Shown here in pieces: positions 1-6,256 of a stretch of 6,381 nucleotides of DNA. Position numbers and translations under genes: made by a program. The notes under the pieces are model-generated. The model saw nothing but the letters and a program-made list of their open reading frames with translations, was not told the DNA's origin and did not search any database. Within the stretch, counting starts at the first letter, position 1; each line of letters starts with the position of its first letter. This DNA is from DATAQC01 sp039649175 (GTDB lineage Bacteria; Actinomycetota; Acidimicrobiia; Acidimicrobiales; AC-14): positions 1-6,381 of the forward strand of contig JBBWZS010000183.1 in NCBI GenBank assembly GCA_039649175.1, in the 5' to 3' direction.

Positions 1-2
1 CG

Positions 3-194
3 GCGGTCTACTTCGACGGCGACGGCCACCATGCGGTGGTGCGCCCGCCCCTGCCCACCGACCGGCGCGGCACCATCCGCGAAGACGTGGCCCGCATCAC
101 CCAGGACCTGGCCCGCGCCCACGAGGAGCTGATCGCCAGAGCCCCCGAGCAGTGGCACCTTTTCCAACCGAACTGGCCGAGTGACCGGCTCTAG
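3..194 (+). CDS. C-terminal end of a PatA/HtrB-like phosphatidylinositol mannoside acyltransferase (partial)
   Basis: Only the last 63 codons are present; the gene begins left of the window and ends with TAG at 192-194. The visible tail has an acidic/basic amphipathic stretch (DVARITQDLARAHEEL) followed by APEQWHLFQPNWPSD. This 'xPEQWHxFQPxW' ending is typical of the lysophospholipid acyltransferase family that includes actinobacterial phosphatidylinositol mannoside acyltransferase and, more distantly, lipid A lauroyl transferases, where the last helix ends in APEQY/W. By family, the enzyme transfers an acyl chain from acyl-CoA to a mannose of PIM at the cytoplasmic face of the membrane. The catalytic HX4D motif would lie outside the window, so activity cannot be judged. 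It lies on the same strand 85 bases before the transporter operon and has no obvious terminator, so read-through into the operon is possible. The family call is fairly sure; the exact substrate is inference from the actinobacterial setting. Confidence 0.72.
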   Translation, partial: AVYFDGDGHHAVVRPPLPTDRRGTIREDVARITQDLARAHEELIARAPEQWHLFQPNWPSDRL

Positions 195-231
195 CGACAC
201 CGACCCGCGAACACTTGCATCTATCGCTCGG

Positions 232-244
232 CCACTGAGAGTGG
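232..244. repeat. Short inverted repeat in the leader of the transporter operon
   Basis: CCACT-gag-AGTGG is a perfect 5-bp inverted repeat with a 3-base spacer. It sits in the 85-base gap between the acyltransferase stop and the binding-protein start, 22 bases before the ribosome binding site. It partly overlaps a weak extended -10-like string (TGg-TTCAAT, 242-250) that lacks a matching -35, so I do not call a promoter. It could be a small operator half-site pair or chance; arms of this length are common in GC-rich DNA. Confidence 0.25.
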
Positions 245-265
245 TTCAATGTTGCCAGTCGACAC

Positions 266-272
266 GAGGAGG
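266..272 (+). promoter_or_regulatory. Ribosome binding site of the substrate-binding protein gene
   Basis: GAGGAGG is a near-perfect Shine-Dalgarno sequence seven bases before ATG 280. It decides the start. The open frame extends upstream to a GTG at 181, but that start would overlap the acyltransferase end, has no such site, and would bury the lipoprotein signal peptide behind 33 extra residues. Confidence 0.9.
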
Positions 273-279
273 ACCCAGA

Positions 280-1974
280 ATGCGACCCGTTCTGAAGCTT
301 TCCCGGTTGGTCTGCCTGCCCCTGGCGCTGGTGCTGCTGGCCGCGGCGTGCGGCAGCAGCGGGAGCACCAAGAACGGAGCGTCGGGCACCGGCACGACGG
401 TGGCGCCAAAGGACGTGCCGACGGGCGGCACCCTCGTGCTCGCTGCCGACCAGGAGGGCGACTGCACCGACTGGATGGGCAGCTGCGGGGGCTCGAGCTG
501 GTTCTTCTGGTCGATCGGCAACCTCACCATGCCCAAGGCCTACTCGGTGCAGAAGGCCGGCGACGGGTGGGTGGCCAAGCCCACCACCTTGCTCACGGGT
601 GAGGCCGAGGTCACCGCGACACCGAAGCAGGTCGTCACCTACCACATCAACCCGCAGGCCAAGTGGTCGGACGGCACGCCGATCACCTCGACCGACTTCA
701 AGTTCACGTGGGAGCAGGTGGCCAAGGGGAACGACATCTACGACCGCACCGGCTACGAGAAGGTCGAGAGCGTCGACGACAGCAAGCCCGACACCGCGGT
801 GGTGACGTTCTCCGACACGTTCGCCGACTGGAAGACGACGCTGTTCGGGGGCAACTACGGCGTCTACCCGGCCCACCTGATGAAGGATCACTCGGAGATC
901 GCCAACGGGTACAACTGGTCGGGTGGCCCGTGGAAGCTCGACCACTGGACCAAGGGCACCGAGTGGGTCCTGGTTCCCAACCCGGCCTATTGGGGCGAAA
1001 AGCCCAAACTCGACAAGGTCATCTTCAAGCTGATCACCGACTCCTCGGCCGAGTTCCAGGCGCTCAAGGCAGGGGAGGTGCTGGGCGGCTACCCCCAACC
1101 GCAGGTCGACGTCATCGACCAGATCTCCGCCGGCGGCCTGACCGACACCAAGGCCCAGTACAGCCCCGAGACGGGCAACGCCGAGGCCTTGTGGATGAAC
1201 GCGGGCAAGGCGCCGTTCGACGACATCAACTTCCGCACCGCCATCGCCTACGCCATCGACCGGGACGCCATCGTCGAGCGGCTCTTCGGCAAGCTCGGCG
1301 TCCACAAGGCCCTACAGACGGTGACGGCGCCCGTCCTGGCACCGTTCGCGTCGACGAACGCCTTTGCCCGCTACACGAAGAACCCGGCCAAGGTCAACGA
1401 GTTCATGACCAAGGCGGGCTGGGCCAAGGGCCCCGACGGCATCTGGGCGAAGAACGGCCAACCGGCGACGTTCGAGATCAAGACCACCACCGGCAACAAG
1501 CGGCGGGAGCTCACCGAGCAGGTCCTGCAGCAGGACCTGAAGGACGCCGGGTTCACCGTCACCCTCAACAACCAGAAGTCCAGCGACCTGTTCGGCGACC
1601 AGCTGCCCAAGGGCGACTTCCAGGTGGCCCTGTACTCCAACGTGCTGACCTCGTTCTACCCGAGCAACTGCAACCTGTTGTGCTCGAAGAACATCCCCAC
1701 TGCCGACAACAAGTTCTCCGGCGACAACTGGACGCGCACCAACGTCCCCGAGCTGGACACCGACTACGGCAACGTGGAGAAGAACCTCAACCAGACCGAG
1801 GCCCAGGCCGCCAACAAGAAGGGCGACGACGCCCTGGCCGACAACGTCTCGATCCTGCCCCTCGACCCCCTGCCGAACATCCTGCTCACCAGTTCGAAGA
1901 TCGTCGGTAGCGTCGCCGACAATCCCATCGAAGGGCCGTTCTGGCAGATGACGGGCTGGGGTCTGGCCAAGTAG
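280..1974 (+). CDS. Peptide-type ABC transporter substrate-binding lipoprotein (SBP_bac_5 / OppA-DppA family)
   Basis: This 564-residue extracytoplasmic solute receptor belongs to the peptide/nickel class of ABC importers. The N-terminus is a lipoprotein signal peptide: positively charged start (MRPVLKLSR), hydrophobic core, and a lipobox-like LLAAAC with the lipidated cysteine at residue 24, then a Gly/Ser/Thr-rich linker to about residue 47. The mature domain begins at TGGTLVLAA. The family hallmark WSDGTPITSTDFKFTWE is at residues 129-145, and the second conserved block, FRTAIAYAIDRDAIVERLFG, is at 318-337. Length is normal for the family (about 500-600), and the protein ends in the usual Trp-rich tail (FWQMTGWGLAK). 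Cysteines occur as two close pairs, C62/C69 and C464/C468, besides one in the signal peptide (C12) and the lipid-bearing C24. It is the first gene of the operon, followed by a strong RNA hairpin and then B, C, D and F. The substrate is probably a peptide, but the sequence does not fix it; nickel, sugars or other solutes are also handled by this family. Confidence 0.93.
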   Translation: MRPVLKLSRLVCLPLALVLLAAACGSSGSTKNGASGTGTTVAPKDVPTGGTLVLAADQEGDCTDWMGSCGGSSWFFWSIGNLTMPKAYSVQKAGDGWVAKPTTLLTGEAEVTATPKQVVTYHINPQAKWSDGTPITSTDFKFTWEQVAKGNDIYDRTGYEKVESVDDSKPDTAVVTFSDTFADWKTTLFGGNYGVYPAHLMKDHSEIANGYNWSGGPWKLDHWTKGTEWVLVPNPAYWGEKPKLDKVIFKLITDSSAEFQALKAGEVLGGYPQPQVDVIDQISAGGLTDTKAQYSPETGNAEALWMNAGKAPFDDINFRTAIAYAIDRDAIVERLFGKLGVHKALQTVTAPVLAPFASTNAFARYTKNPAKVNEFMTKAGWAKGPDGIWAKNGQPATFEIKTTTGNKRRELTEQVLQQDLKDAGFTVTLNNQKSSDLFGDQLPKGDFQVALYSNVLTSFYPSNCNLLCSKNIPTADNKFSGDNWTRTNVPELDTDYGNVEKNLNQTEAQAANKKGDDALADNVSILPLDPLPNILLTSSKIVGSVADNPIEGPFWQMTGWGLAK

Positions 1975-1983
1975 GGCGACTCA

Positions 1984-2021
1984 TGGACCGTGGGCCCCGA
2001 GCAACCGGGGCCCACGGGCCA
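1984..2021 (+). promoter_or_regulatory. Strong intercistronic RNA stem-loop between binding-protein and permease genes
   Basis: CCGTGGGCCCCG (1988-1999) and CGGGGCCCACGG (2006-2017) form a perfect 12-bp stem around a six-base loop, AGCAAC. Beyond one A/G mismatch, three more pairs (TGG 1984-1986 with CCA 2019-2021) lengthen it. It starts 10 bases after the binding-protein stop and ends 30 bases before the permease start. No T-run follows, so it is not a classic intrinsic terminator. GC-rich hairpins without U-tracts in this position are known in binding-protein operons, where they protect the upstream mRNA from 3' decay or partly terminate transcription, so that more binding protein is made than membrane components. 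The structure is seen directly; the role is inference. Confidence 0.85.
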
Positions 2022-2051
2022 GGACCGCACCACCACCAACGTGGGTGACCA

Positions 2052-3017
2052 ATGCTGACGTACGTCGCACGGCGAGTCCTCTACTCCGTCCCCGTCCTGA
2101 TCGTCGCCTCGTTCTTGTTGTTCGCCTTCGTCCGGGTGACGTTCGACCCGACGGCCCGGCTGCGCCAGTCCCGCGACGTCCATGCCGTCGAGCGGGCCCG
2201 CCACGATCTGGGTCTCGACCAGCCCATCGTCAAGCAGTACGCCCACTGGGCCGGGGGGTTCGTCCACGGCGACTGGGGCGAGAGCACCCGGACGCACGAG
2301 CGGGTCTTCCCCATCATCCGCCGGGCCTTCTGGAACACCCTGCAGCTCATCATCTGGGGCGTGGGCCTCTCGGCGATCGTGGCGGTGAGCACCGGGGTCT
2401 TCTCGGCCGTGCGCCAGTACTCCGTCCCCGACTACGTCTTCACCGGGTTGTCGTTCGTGGGGCTGGCCATGCCGCCGTTCTGGTTCGGGCTCATCGCCAT
2501 CCAGTTCCTGGCCGTGTACCCCAAGAACTGGTTCGGTCTGGACCACACGCCCCTGTTCTTCGTCGGCCTGCACTCGTCGACGGCACCGGGCTTCGCCGAC
2601 TATGCCCGCCACCTGGCCCTGCCCGTCCTGACCCTCACCGTGCAGATCGTCGCCACGTGGAGCCGGTACCAGCGGGCGTCGATGCTCGACGCCATGTCGG
2701 CCGACTACGTGCGCACCGCCCGGGCCAAGGGTGTGCCCCGGCGACAGGTGATCGTCAAGCACGCACTGCGCAACGCCCTCATTCCCCTCGTCACGGTCAT
2801 GGCCCTCGACGTCGGGGCTCTCTTCGGAGGGCTGGTCATCACCGAGGAGATCTTCTCGATCCCGGGGATGGGACGTCTGTTCATCGACTCGTTGGTGTCG
2901 GGGGACGCCAACGTGTTGGTGGTGTGGACGGTCGTCACGGCATCATTCGTCATCGTCTTCAACCTCTTGGCCGACGTCCTGTACGGGCTACTCGACCCGA
3001 GGATCCGGTACACCTAG
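2052..3017 (+). CDS. ABC transporter permease, OppB/DppB type
   Basis: This 321-residue inner membrane subunit forms half of the translocation channel with the next gene product. The N-terminus (MLTYVARRVLYSVPVLIVAS) is the typical OppB/DppB opening: a short cytoplasmic start then a first membrane segment at about 9-27. Five further segments are estimated near 96-118, 131-155, 186-204, 243-267 and 288-312, with the long extracytoplasmic stretch after segment 1 (DLGLDQPIVKQYAHW) that marks the family. The EAA coupling loop is at about 218-247 (DYVRTARAKG ... ALIPL) and is where an ATPase docks. The IPGMGRLF block (270-277) and the ending ADVLYGLLDPRIRY are also diagnostic. The ATG at 2052 has only a weak GGGTGA (2043-2048) before it, so translation may be low relative to the binding protein. 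Length is normal, with no sign of damage. It ends in TAG directly abutting the next start. The Opp versus Dpp label cannot be settled. Confidence 0.94.
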   Translation: MLTYVARRVLYSVPVLIVASFLLFAFVRVTFDPTARLRQSRDVHAVERARHDLGLDQPIVKQYAHWAGGFVHGDWGESTRTHERVFPIIRRAFWNTLQLIIWGVGLSAIVAVSTGVFSAVRQYSVPDYVFTGLSFVGLAMPPFWFGLIAIQFLAVYPKNWFGLDHTPLFFVGLHSSTAPGFADYARHLALPVLTLTVQIVATWSRYQRASMLDAMSADYVRTARAKGVPRRQVIVKHALRNALIPLVTVMALDVGALFGGLVITEEIFSIPGMGRLFIDSLVSGDANVLVVWTVVTASFVIVFNLLADVLYGLLDPRIRYT

Positions 3018-3965
3018 GTGCCGAGCGACAAGCCCGTCGAGGTCGCTGCGGCACCCACGGGGGGCATCTCGCGTGCCGCGGGCATGGAGCTCGAACTGCT
3101 GGGTGCGCCGGAGCCCGCGGCCAGCACCCAGTGGGCCCTGTTCTGGCGACGGTTCCTCCGCCATCGGATGGCGGTCATCTCCGCCCTCGTGCTGATCGTG
3201 TTGTTCGTCGTCTGCTTCGGCGCCCAGTGGGTCGCCCCCTACGAGAAGAACCACCAGAACCTGCTCATCGGGGCGGTGGGCCCGTCGGGCGCGCACTGGT
3301 TCGGCACCGACGAGCTGGGCCGCGACCAGTTGACCGAGATCCTCTACGCGGGCCAGATCTCGCTGAAGATCGGCCTGTCCGTCGCCCTGATCGCCACCGT
3401 GGTGGGCACGTGGTTGGGCGCCCTGGCCGGCTTTTTCGGAAGGCTGCCCGAGCAGGTGCTCATGCGCATCACCGACCTGTTCCTCGTGGTCCCATCCATC
3501 GCCATCCTGGCCATCGCCATCAAGAAGTTCGGCAGCGACAGCACGACCATCGTGTTGATCCTGGCCGCTCTGGGTTGGATGTACATCGCCCGCGTCGTCC
3601 GGGGGCAGGTGCTGTCCATCAAGGAGAAGGAGTTCGTCGACGCGGCCCGGGCATCGGGCGCCTCGAGCGGCCGTATCATCGCCCGCCACATCCTGCCGAA
3701 TGTCGTCGGGCCAATCCTCGTGAACGCAACGCTCGGCATCGCCGCCGCCATCGTCACCGAGTCGACCCTCTCCTTCCTCGGGTTCGGCGTCCAGCCGCCG
3801 ACCACATCGTGGGGCCGGATGTTGTCCGACGCCCGTGGGACGGTCGGCACCAACAAGGCCCATCTCATCTACTTCCCCGGGCTGGCCCTCCTGGTGACCG
3901 TCCTGGCCGTGAACTTCATCGGCGACGGCCTGCGGGACGCCTTCGATCCCCAGTCGAGGCGATAG
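3018..3965 (+). CDS. ABC transporter permease, OppC/DppC type
   Basis: This 315-residue protein is the second membrane half of the importer. It has a cytoplasmic N-tail of about 45 residues, then the OppC N-terminal pattern (WRRFLRHRMAVISALVLI) leading into membrane segment 1 (about 51-73). The extracytoplasmic signature HWFGTDELGRDQL (93-105) is a hallmark of this subunit. More segments are estimated at 118-140, 152-168, 177-194, 232-252 and 284-303. The EAA loop is at about 205-233 (FVDAARASGASSGRII ... ILPN). The TLSFLGFGVQPPTTSWGRML block and the NFIGDGLRDAFDP ending are standard. The start is GTG 3018, touching the TAG of permease B. That TAG is in the same frame, so no earlier start exists. 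A later in-frame ATG at 3084 has no ribosome binding site and would drop 22 poorly conserved residues; it cannot be fully excluded. GAGGA at 2999-3003 lies rather far upstream, so coupling to translation of B is likely. Confidence 0.93.
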   Translation: MPSDKPVEVAAAPTGGISRAAGMELELLGAPEPAASTQWALFWRRFLRHRMAVISALVLIVLFVVCFGAQWVAPYEKNHQNLLIGAVGPSGAHWFGTDELGRDQLTEILYAGQISLKIGLSVALIATVVGTWLGALAGFFGRLPEQVLMRITDLFLVVPSIAILAIAIKKFGSDSTTIVLILAALGWMYIARVVRGQVLSIKEKEFVDAARASGASSGRIIARHILPNVVGPILVNATLGIAAAIVTESTLSFLGFGVQPPTTSWGRMLSDARGTVGTNKAHLIYFPGLALLVTVLAVNFIGDGLRDAFDPQSRR

Positions 3966-3968
3966 CCC

Positions 3969-5159
3969 GTGACCGAGGGCGAGAGCCTCGACCCCCTGTA
4001 CCTGGAGCCCTCGACCGAGGACCAGCGCCCGGCGCCGACGTCGGTCCCGCTGGCCGTGCGCAACCTCGAGGTGGAGTTCCCCACCGACGACGGCATCGTC
4101 CGGGCCGTCGACGACGTCTCCTTCGAGGTGGCCCGCAACGAGGTCCTCGGCATCGTGGGCGAGTCGGGCTCGGGCAAGACAGTGATGTCGATGGCCATCC
4201 TCGGGTTGTTGCCGGCGTCGGCCCGGGTGAGCGGCCAGGTGCTGGTAGGGGGGGAGAACGTCGTCGGTCTGAGCGAGTCGCGCATGCAGCCCTTGCGCGG
4301 GAAGCGCATCGCCATGGTCTTCCAGGACGCCCTCGCCGCCCTCAATCCCGTCCACACGGTGGGGGCCCAGATCGCCGAAGCCATCACCGTCCACCAGCCG
4401 CGGAGCCCGCGGCGGACCCGGCGCCACGAGGAGGGGCGGCAATCAACTGCGACCAAGGGGCCGCTGTCCAAGAGCGAGGTGCAGGACCGGGTCGTGGAGC
4501 TCCTCGACATCGTCGGCATCCCCAACCCCGGCGAACGCGCCCACCAGTACCCGCACGAGTACTCGGGTGGTATGCGCCAACGGGCCATGATCGCCATGGC
4601 CATCGCCAACGAGCCCGATGTCCTCATCGCCGACGAGCCGACGACCGCCCTTGACGTCACCATCCAGGCCCAGGTCCTCGACGTGCTCCAGCGCATCCAG
4701 GAGCGCACCGACTCGGCCACCCTGCTGATCACCCACGACCTGGGGGTGGTCGCCGGCATGGCCCGGCGGGTCATGGTCATGTACGCCGGGCGACAAGCCG
4801 AGATCGGCACCGTCGAGGACATCTTCTACCGTCCCCGTCACCCCTACACCCTCGGGTTGTTGGCCTCGTTGGCCCGTGTCGACAGGGACTCCAGAGAAGA
4901 GCGGCTCTACCGCATCGCCGGCCAGCCGCCGTCGCTCATCCACGTCCCGACCGGCTGTGCCTTTCACCCCCGGTGCTTCCGGGCGGAACGGCCGGACCCG
5001 TGTGCGACAGCCCGTCCCGACCTCGCTCCGGTGGCTCGTGATCCGGGTCACCGCTCGGCGTGCCACTTCTCCGGCGGACTGACCGACGTCACCGCCGAGA
5101 GCTTGCGGGCCAAGATGTCGACCCCACCGAGCAACACCCCACCGAGCGACAGCCCATGA
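3969..5159 (+). CDS. Peptide ABC transporter ATP-binding protein, OppD/DppD type
   Basis: This 396-residue cytoplasmic ATPase is one of the two that power uptake. Motifs in order: Walker A GESGSGKT (64-71), Q-loop Q119 in VFQDALAALNP, signature YSGGMRQR (198-205), Walker B VLIADEP with catalytic E223, D-loop ALD (227-229) and switch histidine H256. The oligopeptide-transporter C-terminal domain starts at HPYTLGLL (291-298) and carries four cysteines, C330, C336, C345 and C365, in the arrangement that holds a [4Fe-4S] cluster in studied DppD proteins. It is long for the family (usually about 320-350) for two reasons: a basic insert of about 24 residues near 143-166, between Q-loop and signature, and a Ser/Pro-rich tail after residue 368. 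GTG 3969 is preceded by GAGG (3956-3959) nine bases upstream; the TAG of permease C lies in frame two codons upstream, so no earlier start is possible. It overlaps the F gene by four bases. Confidence 0.94.
   Translation: MTEGESLDPLYLEPSTEDQRPAPTSVPLAVRNLEVEFPTDDGIVRAVDDVSFEVARNEVLGIVGESGSGKTVMSMAILGLLPASARVSGQVLVGGENVVGLSESRMQPLRGKRIAMVFQDALAALNPVHTVGAQIAEAITVHQPRSPRRTRRHEEGRQSTATKGPLSKSEVQDRVVELLDIVGIPNPGERAHQYPHEYSGGMRQRAMIAMAIANEPDVLIADEPTTALDVTIQAQVLDVLQRIQERTDSATLLITHDLGVVAGMARRVMVMYAGRQAEIGTVEDIFYRPRHPYTLGLLASLARVDRDSREERLYRIAGQPPSLIHVPTGCAFHPRCFRAERPDPCATARPDLAPVARDPGHRSACHFSGGLTDVTAESLRAKMSTPPSNTPPSDSP
5121..5150 (+). repeat. 15-bp tandem duplication at the 3' end of the OppD/DppD-type gene
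   Basis: Two adjacent 15-base units, 5121-5135 and 5136-5150, match at 14 of 15 positions (only A5133 against G5148 differs); the first 12 bases, ACCCCACCGAGC, are identical. In the D frame they encode TPPSN-TPPSD, the Ser/Pro tail of the ATPase. They end five bases before the ATG of the F gene. The likely origin is a slip duplication that lengthened a disordered tail. Confidence 0.85.
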
Positions 5160-6190
5160 GCGAGATCGTCTCCGACGCGGAGCTGACCGCAGCGGCCGAC
5201 CGAGGCCGGGGGGTGATCCTCGAAGTCGACCGACTGGTCAAGCACTTCCCCGTGCGGTCCGGCTTCCTGCGCCGCCAGGTCGGTGAGGTGCATGCCGTCT
5301 GCGGGATCAGCTTCACCCTGAAGCGGGGCCAGACGCTCGGGCTCGTCGGTGAGTCGGGCTGTGGCAAGTCGACCACGGCCCGGTGCATCCTGCGCCTGAC
5401 GCCGGCCACGTCCGGCAGCGTGCTCTTCGACGGCCAGGACGTCCTGAAAGCCGGAGGAGCGAAACTCCGGCATCTCCGCCGCCGCCTCCAGATGGTGTTC
5501 CAGGATCCCTACGCGTCGCTGAACCCGCGGATGACGGTTCAGGCCATCGTCTCCGACCCGCTGCGGGTCCATGGCCTCTACGGACGCGACGGCCGCCAGC
5601 GGGTGAAGGACCTGCTCCGGGTCGTGGGCCTCAACCCCGAACACCTGACTCGCTACCCGCACGAGTTCTCCGGGGGGCAGCGCCAACGCCTCGGCATCGC
5701 CCGGGCCCTCGCCCTCGACCCTGACGTCCTGGTGCTCGACGAACCCGTCTCCGCCCTCGACGTGTCGATCCGGGCCGGTATCGTCAACCTCCTGGAGGAC
5801 CTGCAGGCCGAGCTGGGCCTGGCCTATCTGTTCGTCGCCCACGATCTGTCGGTGGTCCGCCACATCTCCGACCACGTGGCGGTCATGTACCTGGGCAGGA
5901 TCATCGAGATCGGTACGCGTGACGACATCTATCGGCGCCCGGCACACCCCTACACCCAGGCCCTGCTGTCAGGTGTGCCCATCCCCGACCCCAGGGCCGA
6001 GCGCCGGCGGACCCGGATCGTGCTCGAGGGCGACGTTCCCAGCCCGGTCGACCCGCCCAGCGGGTGCCGGTTCCGGACCCGCTGTTGGAAGGCGGAGAAG
6101 ATCTGTTCCGAGGAGGAGCCGGCCCTGGTGGACCGTGGCCAGGACCATCCCGTGGCGTGCCACTTCGCCGCCGTGCAGCCCGTGCTCTGA
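5156..6190 (+). CDS. Peptide ABC transporter ATP-binding protein, OppF/DppF type
   Basis: This 344-residue cytoplasmic ATPase is the partner of the D subunit. Domain order: a short leader, the family opening LEVDRLVKHFPV (22-33), Walker A GESGCGKS (65-72), Q-loop Q116 in FQDPYASLNPRMTV, signature FSGGQRQR (171-178), Walker B VLVLDEP with catalytic E196, the SALD D-loop (199-202) and switch histidine H229. HPYTQALL (264-271) begins the oligopeptide-type C-terminal domain, whose cysteines C304, C310, C317 and C335 match the metal-cluster arrangement. The QDPYASLNPRMTV string and unmodified SGGQ separate F-type from D-type subunits. The start chosen is ATG 5156, overlapping the D stop as ATGA, the classic sign of coupled translation; only a weak GAGCGA lies upstream. 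The frame is open back to a GTG at 5060, but that would overlap D by 100 bases and add residues unlike the family. Length is normal and all catalytic residues are present. The gene ends with TGA; no convincing terminator follows. Confidence 0.95.
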   Translation: MSEIVSDAELTAAADRGRGVILEVDRLVKHFPVRSGFLRRQVGEVHAVCGISFTLKRGQTLGLVGESGCGKSTTARCILRLTPATSGSVLFDGQDVLKAGGAKLRHLRRRLQMVFQDPYASLNPRMTVQAIVSDPLRVHGLYGRDGRQRVKDLLRVVGLNPEHLTRYPHEFSGGQRQRLGIARALALDPDVLVLDEPVSALDVSIRAGIVNLLEDLQAELGLAYLFVAHDLSVVRHISDHVAVMYLGRIIEIGTRDDIYRRPAHPYTQALLSGVPIPDPRAERRRTRIVLEGDVPSPVDPPSGCRFRTRCWKAEKICSEEEPALVDRGQDHPVACHFAAVQPVL

Positions 6191-6256
6191 ACACCTGCGA
6201 GCCGCCGGCCCAACTGACCTCGAGCCGTTCCCGACACCCAGCGAAGGCACGGCCAC

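Noticed and set aside
181..279. 33-codon upstream extension of the binding protein from GTG 181
   Set aside because: It would overlap the acyltransferase end by 14 bases, put an unrelated stretch before the signal peptide, and ignore the excellent GAGGAGG site before ATG 280.
97..1305. 402-codon open frame on the - strand opposite the binding-protein gene
   Set aside because: It is a shadow frame caused by the lack of A/T-rich stop codons in GC-rich DNA. The opposite strand has a lipoprotein signal, ribosome site and family motifs.
2988..4442. 484-codon open frame on the - strand
   Set aside because: It lies antisense to the permease C and ATPase D genes; the product is Asp/Gly/His/Arg-rich low complexity, as expected opposite GC-rich coding DNA, and has no ribosome site or neighbours of its own.
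4428..4449. Internal translation start in ATPase D after the GAGGAGGGG string
   Set aside because: The string resembles a strong ribosome site, but no ATG, GTG or TTG follows at a usable distance, and the reading frame of D continues through it.
2045..4654. 869-codon open frame on the + strand overlapping permeases and ATPase D
   Set aside because: It is an alternate-frame shadow. Its product is dominated by Arg, Pro and Gly with no family features, while the other frame encodes complete conserved subunits with clear junctions.
5060..5155. 32-codon upstream extension of the F gene from GTG 5060
   Set aside because: It requires a 100-base overlap with D and adds residues unlike the family; ATG 5156 gives the classic ATGA overlap and a normal length.
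6221..6255. Terminator after the F gene
   Set aside because: GCCGT and ACGGC arms pair over only 5 bp around a 20-base loop and no T-run follows; too weak to call.
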